Assembly: GCF_049199905.1 (NCBI RefSeq)
Contig: NZ_JBLZPK010000048.1
Location: forward strand, 1-64,000
DNA from: Shinella sp032095155
GTDB taxonomy: Bacteria > Pseudomonadota > Alphaproteobacteria > Rhizobiales > Rhizobiaceae
DNA: 64,000 nucleotides
Direction: 5' to 3'
Shown here: piece by piece, positions 35,881 to 44,706 of the stretch
Position numbering within the stretch: position 1 is the stretch's first letter
How the letters are laid out: each line of letters starts with the position of its first letter
The notes under the pieces: generated by a model
Database searches by the model: none
What the model was told of the DNA's origin: nothing
What the model saw: the letters and a program-made list of their open reading frames with translations, nothing else
Program-made: the position numbers and the translations under genes

Positions 35881-37092
35881 TCAGAGATCGACGTGCATGA
35901 GGGCGATGGCCCGGTCAACGTCGGCGATGATGTCGTTGATATGCTCGATACCGACCGAGAAGCGCACGAGGCCGTCGACGACGCCCATCGCCTCGCGTTC
36001 CTGGCTCGGAATGTCGAGGAAGGCCATGGTGGCGGGCACCTGCGTGGTGGTGCGAAGGCCCCCGAGGCTGGCGGCGAAGCAGCAGAGCTGCAGGCGCTTG
36101 AGCAGGCGCACGCCGCAGGCCTCGTCATCGACCTGGAAGGACAGCATGGCGCCGCCACCGATCAGCTGTTCGGAAGCCGAGGCGTAGTTCGGGTGCGAGA
36201 GCAGGCCGGGATAGAACACACGCTTCACGGCCGGATGGGCTTCAAGGTGCTTGGCGAGCGCCAGTGCATTGGCGCACTGCTTTTCGAGGCGCAGCGCCAG
36301 CGTCTGCGCACCGCGCAGCAGGAGCCAGGCATTGAAGGGCGAGAGCGGCGCGCCGAGCTTGTTCAACGTGTTCCAGCGCACGTCCTCCAGCCAGTCCTTC
36401 GGCAGGATATCGGATTTCAGCGTGATGACGCCGCCGACTGCATCGTTATGACCGCCGATGAATTTTGTGGCGCTTTCCACTACGACATCGACGCCGAAAT
36501 CATGCGGGCGGCAGACGGCGGGGGAGGCGAAGGTGTTGTCGCAGATAACGACGATACCGCGCGCATGGGCGATTTCGACGAGCTTCCTCAGCGGCGGCAC
36601 CTTCATCGTCGGATTGGCGATGGCCTCTACGTAGAGGACCTTCGTCTCGGGCGTGAAGGCGTTTTCGACGGCGCGCACGTCGGTGCAATCGACGAGGCTG
36701 ACCTTGAGGCCGAAGTCCTGGGCGCGGTGGTCGAAGAACTCATGGGTCGAGGAATAGGTGGTGAGGTCGGCGACGATATGGTCGCCGGCCTTCATGATGC
36801 CAAAGAGAGCATGCGAGATGGCGGCCATGCCGGAAGCGGTGGCAAGGCAGCCGGTGCCGCCGGTCAGCTGCGCGATGTGCTCCTCGAGCTTGTATTCCGT
36901 CGGGTTGCCGCAGCGCGAGTAGATGTTCACTTCCTTGCGCGCGCCGGCGACGATCTGGTCGTAGATATCGCCGCCATACTGGAAGTTCGCCGACATGTAG
37001 ATCGGGTAGCTGATCGACTGGGAATGCTCTTCCGGCTCGTAGAAAACGGCGCGGCTGGCGAATTCGAGGGCTTTGGAAGGGGTGTCGGACAT
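35881..37092 (-). CDS. Cys/Met-metabolism PLP-dependent lyase (cystathionine gamma-synthase/lyase family)
   Basis: 403 residues, fold type I. The PLP lysine is K210 in VESATKFIGGHNDAVGG; YSRCGNPT near 59 and the SGMAAISHALF segment are family hallmarks. The start at 37092 has AGGAG 8 nt away (37098 is a second ATG). Family reactions include gamma- or beta-elimination and gamma-replacement on O- or S-substituted homoserine/cysteine. Being inside a sugar-transport operon is unusual and suggests a substrate with both a sugar and an amino-acid or thioether part (inference). Confidence 0.9.
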   Translation of the reverse strand: MSDTPSKALEFASRAVFYEPEEHSQSISYPIYMSANFQYGGDIYDQIVAGARKEVNIYSRCGNPTEYKLEEHIAQLTGGTGCLATASGMAAISHALFGIMKAGDHIVADLTTYSSTHEFFDHRAQDFGLKVSLVDCTDVRAVENAFTPETKVLYVEAIANPTMKVPPLRKLVEIAHARGIVVICDNTFASPAVCRPHDFGVDVVVESATKFIGGHNDAVGGVITLKSDILPKDWLEDVRWNTLNKLGAPLSPFNAWLLLRGAQTLALRLEKQCANALALAKHLEAHPAVKRVFYPGLLSHPNYASASEQLIGGGAMLSFQVDDEACGVRLLKRLQLCCFAASLGGLRTTTQVPATMAFLDIPSQEREAMGVVDGLVRFSVGIEHINDIIADVDRAIALMHVDL

Positions 37093-37112
37093 AGGCATTT
37101 CTCCTGGAAAGA

Positions 37113-37949
37113 TCATTCCTTCACGGCGCCGCCGATGAGCGCGGCCGTGATCTGGCGTTCGAAAAAGACGAAGAGGATGAGGGGCGCGATGGCCGCCATC
37201 AGGATCGCCGCGAGCATGACCGGATAGTTGGTCACATGCTCGCCGACGAAATCGGTGAGGCCGACCGGCAACGTCTTGCGGGCGGGATTGTTGATGAAGA
37301 CGACGGGGAAGAGGAAGTCGTTCCACACCCAGATCATGTTGACGATGCCGGCGGTGAACATGGCGGGCCGGGCGATCGGCAGGGCGATGGTGCGGAAGAT
37401 CATCCATTCCGAGGCGCCGTCGACACGGCCGGCATCGAAGAGTTCGCGCGGCAGCGTGTTGAAGAAGGCCTGCATGATGAAGATCGATACGGGCACGTTG
37501 AAGGCGGCGGTCGGCAGGATGACGCCGAGATGGGTGTCGAGAAGGCCGGCGGTGCGCAGCATCACGACGAGCGGCACCAGCGCGACATAGGCGGGAATGG
37601 CCATCGCTGCCGTCAGCGACAGTTCCACCGCCGGCATCCAGCGCGGGCGATAGACGGCGAGCGCATAGCCGGCGAGCGTCGAGACCAGCACCGTGATGAT
37701 GGTCGCGCCGGCCATGATGATCAGCGAATTGACTGCATAGCCGCCGAGCGCCCCGCCGCTCCAGGCGCCGACATAGGCGTCGAAATTCAGGCTCGTCGGG
37801 AAGGACCAGACGGACCGCATGAATTCCTTGTTGGTCTTGAAGGTGCTGTAGATCATCCAGACGAAGGGGAAGATCACCATCAGCACATGCAGCGTGAGGA
37901 GGGCGAGCACGACCGTGCTCGTGCGGTTCCAGCGGCGGACGGCGTTCAT
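37113..37949 (-). CDS. CUT1-type sugar ABC permease (MalG-like)
   Basis: 278 residues, six hydrophobic segments, EAA loop ELFDAGRVDGASEWMIFRTIALP near residue 190. It overlaps the end of the MalF-like gene by 4 nt (ATGA). Works as the second permease of a carbohydrate importer with the genes at 37946 and 38904. No ATPase gene is present in this operon. Confidence 0.92.
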   Translation of the reverse strand: MNAVRRWNRTSTVVLALLTLHVLMVIFPFVWMIYSTFKTNKEFMRSVWSFPTSLNFDAYVGAWSGGALGGYAVNSLIIMAGATIITVLVSTLAGYALAVYRPRWMPAVELSLTAAMAIPAYVALVPLVVMLRTAGLLDTHLGVILPTAAFNVPVSIFIMQAFFNTLPRELFDAGRVDGASEWMIFRTIALPIARPAMFTAGIVNMIWVWNDFLFPVVFINNPARKTLPVGLTDFVGEHVTNYPVMLAAILMAAIAPLILFVFFERQITAALIGGAVKE

Positions 37950-38839
37950 GCATCCCCCTTGCGGCGCAGGAAGCGGAAGACGACCCAGGCGGCGAGTGCC
38001 GTCAGCACCATCTGCACGAAGCCGATGGTGGCGGCGTAACCCATCTGGAAGCTGCCGAAGCCCATTTTGTAGAGGTAGGTGGAGACGACCTCGCTGGCGT
38101 GGCTCGGTCCGCCATTGGTCAGTACGAAGACCAGAGAGAAGGTTTTCAGCGAGCCGATGATCGCGAGCAGCGAATTGGCACGCACGGCATCCCACACCAT
38201 CGGCACGGTGATAGAGAAGAATTTTCTGATATCGCCGGCGCCGTCGAGTTCGGCCGCCTCATAGACGCTTTCCGGTACGCTGCGCACGGCGGCGGTGAAG
38301 AGCAGCACGTAGAGGCCGAGATAGGTGAAACTCATCACCACGACGACGGCGAGAAAGGCGGTTTCGGATTCGCCGAGCCAGCCGCGCTTGAGGCTGTCGA
38401 GGCCGACGGCTTTCAGCGCGGCGTTCACCAGCCCGAAATAGGGGTTGTACATGAAGCGCCAGAGCAGGCCGATGCAGATCTCGCTGACCATGACAGGCAC
38501 GAGATAGAAGAACAGGAAGATGCGGCTGAAGGCCGGCACGATGCGCACCAGGCAATAGGCAATGGCGAGCGCTAGGAAAACCTGGAAGACGATGGCGGAG
38601 AGCGCGACGAGCAGGTTGCGGCCAAGCGAGGCCCAGAAAACCGGGTCGGCGGCAAGTTTCAGGAAGTTGCCAGCGCCGACGAAGATCGGGGCGGATGCGC
38701 CGTCCCATTCGAACATCGACAGCCAGCCGGCATAGACGACAGGATAGGCGACGAAGGCGAAGACGAAGATCAGGGCCGGCGCCAGGAAGAGGAGCGTCGC
38801 CCGATTGTGTCTTTTCGCTAGACCGATGTCCGTGCTCAT
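37946..38839 (-). CDS. CUT1-type sugar ABC permease (MalF-like)
   Basis: 297 residues from the ATG at 38839; six hydrophobic segments and the EAA loop VYEAAELDGAGDIRKFFSIT. The LTNGGPSHASEVVSTYLY segment is typical of MalF/UgpA-type permeases. Follows the binding-protein gene on the same strand. Confidence 0.92.
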   Translation of the reverse strand: MSTDIGLAKRHNRATLLFLAPALIFVFAFVAYPVVYAGWLSMFEWDGASAPIFVGAGNFLKLAADPVFWASLGRNLLVALSAIVFQVFLALAIAYCLVRIVPAFSRIFLFFYLVPVMVSEICIGLLWRFMYNPYFGLVNAALKAVGLDSLKRGWLGESETAFLAVVVVMSFTYLGLYVLLFTAAVRSVPESVYEAAELDGAGDIRKFFSITVPMVWDAVRANSLLAIIGSLKTFSLVFVLTNGGPSHASEVVSTYLYKMGFGSFQMGYAATIGFVQMVLTALAAWVVFRFLRRKGDA

Positions 38840-38903
38840 GATCCCGCCGGCGTCTGGAGATGTGCGCAGCCGCCGGAAGTCCGGCGGCTGCAACCTTGGG
38901 AGG

Positions 38904-40157
38904 CTATTTGTTTTCCTTCAGCGCGCCTTCGAGACGCTTGGCAGCGTCGGCTGGCGTCACGGACCCATCCAGCGCGCCCTGGAGCGCAGTGTAATAGGTG
39001 TTGGTCGCAGCCGGGGGCATGGCCGTGTCATAGAAGGAATCGAGATGGCCGGCGGCATTCATCAGGTCGTTGCTGATGCCGTAGAGGACGGGGCCGGCGG
39101 CCGCTTCCGTCGTGGCGCCCTTCACGGTCACCATCGTCTTGCGCAGCTCGACATATTTGGTCATCACCTCGGGCGAGGAGAGGAACTTCAGGAGCGTGAC
39201 CGCATCGGCCTTGTTCTCGGCCTTTTCCGAAATGCCGAAGGAGGCGGCGACGCCCGCCAGCACGTCGGTCTGGTCGCCCGCACCGCCTTCGACGGTCGGG
39301 AAGGCGAAGGTGCCGAGCTCGAAGCCCTCGGGTGCATCGGCCGAAGCGCCGATCTGCCAGGTGCCGTTGAGCAGGATTGCGGCCTGGCCGTTCAGGAAGA
39401 GCATGTTGGCTTCCTGGTCGCTCATGCCGTTGAAGCCGGTCGGGAAATATTCGTTCTTGGCAATCTCGGCGACTTTTTCGAAGGCTTTTTCGCCTTCCGG
39501 GCCGAGCGTGGCATTGGCGTCGCCATTGACGAAGGCGGCGACGACGCCGGAACCCTTTAGGCGCATTTCCATGTACTGGAACCAGAAGGTCGCCGGCCAG
39601 GAATCCTTGTTGCCGAGCGCGAAGGGCACGATGCCGTCGGCCTTGATCTTCTCGGCGAGCGCCATCAGCTCGTCATAGGTCTTGGGAACCGTCCAGCCCT
39701 TTTCGGCAAACAGCGCCTTGTCGTACCAGAAGACGACGGAGTCGACGTCGACAGGCACGGCATAGGTGTGGCCGTCCTTGCTCGTCTGCGCGATTGCGCT
39801 TTCCAGGAAGCTTTCGCGCCAGCCGTCCTTGGCGAGGTCCTGGTCGAGCGCGTACATCTGGCCGCCCTTGACGAAAGCGTTCAGGAAGCCGCCGGGCAGG
39901 GTGTAGAAGACGTCGGGTGGGTTGCCGGAGGCCATCGCCGTGTTCAGCTTGGTCTTATAGGCCGACTGTTCGGCGGCGACGACATCGAGCGTGATGTCGG
40001 GATGCTTCTTGGCGAAGGCATCCAGCGCGAAGTTGATGAAATCGACCTTGTCCTGCTGCCCGGCATAGGCGTGCCAGAAGGTAAGCTCGCCAGCGGTCGC
40101 TGGAAGTGTTGCCAGCATCAAGGATGCGCCTGCAATGAGAAGACATTTCAGCTTCAC
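38904..40157 (-). CDS. CUT1-type sugar-binding protein (GTG start)
   Basis: 417 residues. GTG at 40157 follows GGGGAGGAAATC and gives a clean signal peptide (MKLKCLLIAGASLMLATLPATAGELTFWHA, cleavage after ATAG or TATA). Extracellular solute-binding family 1: NPPDVFYTLPGG, YDELMALAEKIKADG, and the TWQIGA and PTVEGG segments. First gene of the minus-strand operon and divergent from an RpiR regulator. Confidence 0.92.
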   Translation of the reverse strand: MKLKCLLIAGASLMLATLPATAGELTFWHAYAGQQDKVDFINFALDAFAKKHPDITLDVVAAEQSAYKTKLNTAMASGNPPDVFYTLPGGFLNAFVKGGQMYALDQDLAKDGWRESFLESAIAQTSKDGHTYAVPVDVDSVVFWYDKALFAEKGWTVPKTYDELMALAEKIKADGIVPFALGNKDSWPATFWFQYMEMRLKGSGVVAAFVNGDANATLGPEGEKAFEKVAEIAKNEYFPTGFNGMSDQEANMLFLNGQAAILLNGTWQIGASADAPEGFELGTFAFPTVEGGAGDQTDVLAGVAASFGISEKAENKADAVTLLKFLSSPEVMTKYVELRKTMVTVKGATTEAAAGPVLYGISNDLMNAAGHLDSFYDTAMPPAATNTYYTALQGALDGSVTPADAAKRLEGALKENK

Positions 40158-40208
40158 GATTTCCTCCCCGAAAAGCTTACGCAGCGCCTCCGGCTGCTCG
40201 ATGTAGTG

Positions 40209-40258
40209 ATGCCACATCAAAAATGGCATGTCCATAGTGACACCACAACATGGCCATG
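40209..40258. promoter_or_regulatory. Palindromes between sugar-binding protein gene and RpiR gene
   Basis: ATGCCA (40209-40214) and TGGCAT (40224-40229) form a perfect inverted repeat with a 9-nt centre; CATGGCCATG (40249-40258) is a 10-bp palindrome. Both lie in the 144-bp divergent region. Candidate RpiR operators. Confidence 0.45.
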
Positions 40259-40301
40259 CTAGCTTCATTCGCGAAAGCGTTCGCCAGCGAGAGAACCGTT
40301 C

Positions 40302-41156
40302 ATGAATGTCGATCCGCGCGTTCCCGCAAGCCCGGCCAGCAGCCGGTTGCGCAGCGTCCTGCCGAAGCTGTCGGATTCGGAACGGCGCGTTGCGCTTTGG
40401 GTTCTCGACAATGTCGAGGCGACGATCCGCCATTCCATGTCGGCCATCGCCCAGGCGACCGACGTCAGCGATACGACGGTTTTGCGCATGTGCCGCACGG
40501 CCGGGTTCGAGGGGTTCACCGACCTCAAACTCGCATTGGCGCAAGAGCCGCGCGGCGGTCGTACCGAGACGGCGAGCGAGCCGGAGGCAAGCGATCTCCA
40601 GGCCGCAAACCGCCTGTTCCGCGCCGTGGCGCAAGCGATCAACGATACGCAGGGCGTGCTGAACGAGGGAACTTTCGCCAAGGCGCTCGATCTGATTGCA
40701 GGCGCCCGGCACATCCTTGTCGGCGGCGTCGGCGGGTCGGGCATTGTCGCTCAAGCCTTCTACCAGCGTTGCATCCGTCTTGGGTTGCGCTGTGATGCGC
40801 CGGTCGATTCCCAGCTTCAGATCATGCATTCGGCGCTGACCGGAGCGGATGATCTCGTTGTGGTCATCTCCTATTCGGGCATTACCAGCGATCCCGTTCT
40901 CGTGCTGCAGGAGGCCAGGTCGCGCGGGGCAGCGACGCTCTGCATCACCGGCAACAGTGCCTCGCCGCTGGCGCGCCTTGCCGATGTCGTGCTCGTCAGC
41001 GTCTCGCACGAGCAGGGCAGCGAGCCGATGGCCGCGCAGATCGCGCAAATGGCCCTTATCGATGCGCTCTATTCGGCGCTGGTCGCGCGCAATGCCGAGC
41101 GGGCGCAACTCACCGAAGAGCGGATGGTCAACGCCATCCTTCCGAAATCCATCTAG
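40302..41156 (+). CDS. RpiR-family regulator with SIS domain
   Basis: 284 residues: HTH_6 (SAIAQATDVSDTTVLRMCRTAGFEGFTDLKLAL) then SIS domain (ARHILVGGVGGSGIVAQAFYQRC; VVISYSGITSDPVLVLQEAR). The SIS part probably binds a phosphosugar formed by the PfkB kinase or a later product. Divergent from the importer operon and 21 nt ahead of the TrpF-like gene on its own strand. Confidence 0.93.
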   Translation: MNVDPRVPASPASSRLRSVLPKLSDSERRVALWVLDNVEATIRHSMSAIAQATDVSDTTVLRMCRTAGFEGFTDLKLALAQEPRGGRTETASEPEASDLQAANRLFRAVAQAINDTQGVLNEGTFAKALDLIAGARHILVGGVGGSGIVAQAFYQRCIRLGLRCDAPVDSQLQIMHSALTGADDLVVVISYSGITSDPVLVLQEARSRGAATLCITGNSASPLARLADVVLVSVSHEQGSEPMAAQIAQMALIDALYSALVARNAERAQLTEERMVNAILPKSI

Positions 41157-41177
41157 TATTCAGACACAGGTAGTGCC

Positions 41178-41855
41178 GTGAAAGTCCAGATCTACACCAT
41201 GCAGACCGTTTCCGAGGCTCTCGCCGCCGCCGCTGCCGGCGTCGATTATCTCGGCCTGACCCCGTCCAATCGCGGGCTGCCGGGGGAGATCGACTTTCCA
41301 ACGGCTCGCGAGATTGCCGATGCCCTCAAGGGCAAGGCGCAACGCGTTGCGCTCTCGGTGGAAAGCGACCTTGGGGCCATCGCCGACATGGTGGCGGCCG
41401 TCCAGCCGGACGTGCTGCATCTTTGCGGCAATATCTCGCTGGTGACGCCGGAGCAGGTGAAGACGCTGCGGGAAAAACTCCTGCCGATTTATCCGGAACT
41501 GCGCATCCTGCAGGCCATTCCGATGACGGGACCGGAGGCGCTCGACCATGCGGCAGCCTTCGAACCCTATTCGGACCTCTTCATCCTCGATTCCGTCGCC
41601 GCCCATATCGGCGGCATCGGCGCGGCGGGCGTCACGCATGACTGGTCGCTGAGCCGCGAGATCGTCAAGCGCAGCAAGCTGCCGGTCATCCTTGCCGGCG
41701 GTCTCGGCCCGGACAACGTCGCGGCCGCAATCGCCGCCGTGCAGCCCTGGGCGGTGGATTCGCTGACGCACACCAACAAGCCGCTGCCGGAAGGCGGCTT
41801 CCGCAAGGATATCGACAAGATCGCCGCCTTCGTGAAGGCGGCAAGGGCGGCTTGA
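41178..41855 (+). CDS. TrpF-like (beta/alpha)8 barrel lacking the catalytic cysteine
   Basis: 225 residues from GTG at 41178. The sequence follows phosphoribosylanthranilate isomerase: strand 1 KVQIYTMQT, strand 6 LFILDSVAAHIGG, then VTHDWSLSREIVKR and LPVILAGGLGPDNV, the phosphate-binding loops. In TrpF, strand 1 reads KICGIT with Cys as general base; here Tyr6 stands at that position. The general acid Asp (ILD, D138) is kept. Far from any trp gene, in tandem with RpiR. It is therefore probably not a tryptophan enzyme but an isomerase for another phosphorylated amino-sugar-like substrate (inference). Confidence 0.85.
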   Translation: MKVQIYTMQTVSEALAAAAAGVDYLGLTPSNRGLPGEIDFPTAREIADALKGKAQRVALSVESDLGAIADMVAAVQPDVLHLCGNISLVTPEQVKTLREKLLPIYPELRILQAIPMTGPEALDHAAAFEPYSDLFILDSVAAHIGGIGAAGVTHDWSLSREIVKRSKLPVILAGGLGPDNVAAAIAAVQPWAVDSLTHTNKPLPEGGFRKDIDKIAAFVKAARAA

Positions 41856-41868
41856 GCGCGGCGGGAGG

Positions 41869-41900
41869 TCCGTAAAGGTCGCCTCCGCGACCTTTACCCG
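41869..41900 (+). terminator. Strong hairpin after the TrpF-like gene
   Basis: GTAAAGGTCGC (41872-41882), loop CTCC, GCGACCTTTAC (41887-41897): perfect 11-bp stem, extended outward by GTCC/GGAC with a small bulge. No T-run follows, so it may be a processing or Rho-linked stop. It marks the end of the RpiR-TrpF-like transcript. Confidence 0.6.
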
Positions 41901-42132
41901 GACCTTTCCGTTCAGCCTCAGGCTGTATTTGTCCGCATCGGCATGGCGGTGCCGGTGCGGACAACCGAACCGGCGAGTTCGGCTCTGCCTGTGACGAAAT
42001 CTACACTTTGGCTAGCGCTCGTTGAGCAACGCGGCAAAGTGAAAAGCGAGCGGACTCGCAAATTCAAGCACAGATACAAGCCCTGACGACCTTCCAGAAT
42101 GGATTAGAGTTCGGCCCATTGAGAAATTGCCT

Positions 42133-42291
42133 ATGAAGAAGCAGCGATTTACGGAAGAGCAGATCATTGCAGTGTTGAAGGAACAGGAGGCCTGAGCGAA
42201 AGCGACTGATCTTTGCCGTAGGCACGGGATTTCCGAAACGACCTTTTGCAACTGGAAAGCCAAATACGGCGGCATGGAGGTGTCTGAGAGC
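42133..42291 (+). pseudogene. IS3-family (IS407-like) transposase OrfA, remnant
   Basis: Reads MKKQRFTEEQIIAVLKEQEA, then an in-frame TGA (42193), then AKATDLCRRHGISETTFCNW and KAKYGGMEVSE. That is the N-terminal HTH of IS3-type OrfA. The rest of OrfA and all of OrfB are missing; the remnant meets another element near 42300. No terminal repeats were recognised. Confidence 0.85.
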
Positions 42292-42344
42292 CACCCCTTC
42301 GGCTTTAGCTCTGAGACTTTGCGATGACGGATTATTCCGCAGCA

Positions 42345-43403
42345 TCAACTTGGGAAAGCGCCGTCTCGCGCCGCGCAATTACCGCCGGTTCGTTCACGAA
42401 ATCCTTCCGACGACCAGGGGCCGCGAGTCCGTTTGACGTAACCGTTCTTGTCGCTGTTGGTCTTCACGTTCGGTGACGGCAACGGCTCCTGCCGCTCCTT
42501 GATATAGGCCAGAACATCGCCGAGCCGCTTGTTCTCGGTGATCGCCGCATGCGTCACCCGCTGGTCCTTGTCAAAGACCCGGTAGGGCAGGGAATGACCT
42601 TTCCAGCGGACATCCAATCGACCATCCGCATAGGCATAGGTCTCGACCTAGCGCCCGACCAGTCCACGCGTCACCTCGTTCTCCTCGAGCATGATCCGCT
42701 GGCGCTCGAACGAAAACGTCAACTGGGCACCGATGTAACGCTGCTCACGTTTGCACAGGACGTCGCACAGCCGATCGGGGGCAAGATTCAACGGCTGGTG
42801 CAAGTCGTCAGGTCGGGCAGGGGTAATGGCAAACTGGCGGTTATGGCGCTCCATGAACTGAGGCAGGAAAGCGTTACCGTCGTCCATGCCGCAGACGCCC
42901 TTCAGACGCAGATCCCTGATCAAACGGTCCTGTAGCGTCCGGTTCATCCGTTCGACACGACCCTTGGCCTGGCTCGAGTTTGCGCAAAGAATCTCTATGT
43001 TTAGCGCGCAAAGCGCGCGCCCGAACTGGGGCATGCCCTGACCACCCTTGGCATCCTTCTTTGCCACCCAGAACACCGAATGCTTGTCCGAATAAAAGGC
43101 AATCGGTGCGCCGTGACGCTTGAGATAGAGCGCCAGGCCTCGACATAGCTGAACGCACTTTCGGAACGCACAAAGCACAGCTGCATCATCTTGCCGGTCG
43201 CATCATCGATGAACACCAACAATGAACAGGGGGCGCCGCGATCTTCGAACCAACGACGCTCCGATCCGTCAATCTGCACCGGCTCACCATAAGCTTCGCG
43301 TTGCAGCCGCGGCTGATGAAACGTCCGTCGCTGCTTGCACGACAACCAAAGTCCGGAATCGATCATCCAGCCGCTCTGCAATCTCCCAGACCTCATTCAG
43401 ACC
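42345..43403 (-). pseudogene. Integrase-core transposase (ISNCY-like), decayed
   Basis: Reverse strand: MIDSGLWLSCKQRRTFHQPR, YGEPVQIDGSERRWFEDRGA and LLVFIDDATGKMMQL (DDE-core strand with Asp), then a frameshift near 43140 to ALYLKRHGAPIAFYSDKHSV and LCANSSQAKGRVERMNRTLQ (core Glu). A TAG follows RGLVGR at 42648, then VRWKGHSLPYRVFDKDQRVT. The N-terminal HTH is absent. Inactive by three separate lesions. Confidence 0.85.
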
Positions 43404-43956
43404 GGGGAGTGTGACATTCCAACTTTGCAGAAACAGGACACTCTAACTTTGTGGCTACATATCAAAGTTTCGTAATCTATATTATGGAACTTATCGACGG
43501 ATAAGGGGCATGAACGGAGGATGTAAGCGGGACCGTGGTCTCACCTTCCTGAATGGCTTTTCACCCAAAACGGGATCGTAGTTTCGGTGGCGGCGAAGCC
43601 GTGGCATTCGACTTGCGGGAAAATGCGCCATATCCCCTCGTCGCCTTCGACATGACCAACGTCGACCTGAAAGAAAGCCTCAGACCGATAGCGCCATCCT
43701 TCGATGTAGCGCTGGATTTGATCGGTCGAGACAATCAGTAATCCGGTACCCCGTTTATGGGGGCATGGCCTAGATCTCGGCTGACTGATTGCTCCTGCCG
43801 GCCCCAGGTGGAGCGATCTGGCCGGAAACCATCTTGTGACCCGATAAACCGCCTGGATCGCGTAGTTCGCTTCGCTTGCGGCCGACGCCAATCCAGCGTG
43901 GAAAACGCGAAAGTAACCACGTTAGAACATCGTCGAGTGTGTTTGACGCGGATCAC
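43404..43956. other. Stretch without a recognisable gene
   Basis: No intact gene seen. The reverse strand around 43541-43740 reads IQRYIEGWRYRSEAFFQVDV and ECHGFAATET, which looks like a piece of real coding sequence but of no family I recognise. Lies between a dead transposase and a truncated gene, so it is probably debris of IS insertion. Confidence 0.5.
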
Positions 43957-44536
43957 TCAGTAGCTTTCACCTCGGCGGAAAGCCTCCAGCAAATTCAACG
44001 CCCACTCGCTCAGCTCAGGGTTCGACGATATCTCTTTCAAGCAACCACGGGCGCGCTCGGCGTCGAGGAAAGACGATAGCGTATCATGTTTGAGGATCTT
44101 AAACGGATCCCTCGTCGCTTGTCGTTATAGTGCTTCTGAGCGCCTCGAGCTTTTCGACGAGCCCGATATCGGACACGACGTTTTCCCCTATGAGACGCCT
44201 CGGCCCCTCCCCGTCGCCCAAATCTAACCAGTTAAACAGCAGTGCGATCGGGTTCGACACCGCAAAGACATTGGTCCCCGAAAGTCCTTCGTGGCGCTTG
44301 ATCATCACCGCAACCACACCGTCAAGCTCTTCTGACGATAGTAGCCTTTCGGCAGTGGAACGTTCGCCGTTCCCCACCCGGCCTTGTGCGAACAACTCAC
44401 GTCTGAGGTTGTCGGTAAGCCAGCCAAGCGCTTCTCCCGTGCCGAACATTTCAATGAGAAGCTCGACGGACGCGCCGCGGGGCTGGGAGCGGACCGCCCT
44501 GCGGTCCCGGTTGCTCTCTTCCAAGGCATAATGCAT
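43957..44536 (-). pseudogene. C-terminal fragment of a large protein, possibly a KAP-type P-loop NTPase
   Basis: Reads GTGEALGWLTDNLRRELFAQ, EELDGVVAVMIKRHEGLSGT, NPIALLFNWLDLGDGEGPRR and EKLEALRSTITTSDEGS. A frameshift at about 44100 then gives FKILKHDTLSSFLDAERARG, NPELSEWALNLLEAFRRGES and a stop at 43957. The pattern resembles the C-terminal helical part of KAP NTPases, proteins often tied to phage defence; that assignment is weak because no P-loop is present. The N-terminal part is missing. Confidence 0.45.
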
Positions 44537-44634
44537 GGCGCGTCTTCATTGGCGAAGAGGCCGCCGACACGGCCGGGACGATCCTCGACGACCCACCAGC
44601 CGTGGTGATCGCGCCCGACATTGAAGCGAGGCGG
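44537..44634 (-). pseudogene. Remnant of a small conserved protein
   Basis: The reverse strand reads PPRFNVGRDHHGWWVVEDRP, then GRVGGLFANEDA, and in the next frame MHYALEESNRDRRAV. This resembles the start of a small (~75-residue) rhizobial protein of unknown function, joined to the NTPase-like fragment at 43957-44536. The stretch from here to 44706 shows no other gene. Confidence 0.45.
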
Positions 44635-44706
44635 TTCGGTTATCGCGACAGGGCGGCGCGGGCGACGGTGTCGAGCAGTTTTCGGAAGGAATGGCGCGAT
44701 CTGCGC

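Noticed and set aside
35881..37953. Apparent fusion of the PLP lyase with a permease-like upstream sequence
   Set aside because: The extra N-terminal sequence is an out-of-frame reading of the MalG-like gene; a good ribosome site and ATG at 37092 give the normal lyase start.
40271..40284. GCGAAAGCGTTCGC repeat just upstream of the RpiR start
   Set aside because: Only 5-bp arms in GC-rich DNA; expected by chance. The ATGCCA/TGGCAT site nearby is the better operator candidate.
38904..41108. Apparent 734-residue protein extending the sugar-binding protein upstream
   Set aside because: The extension is antisense to the RpiR gene; the GTG at 40157 with GGAGGA gives a proper signal peptide.
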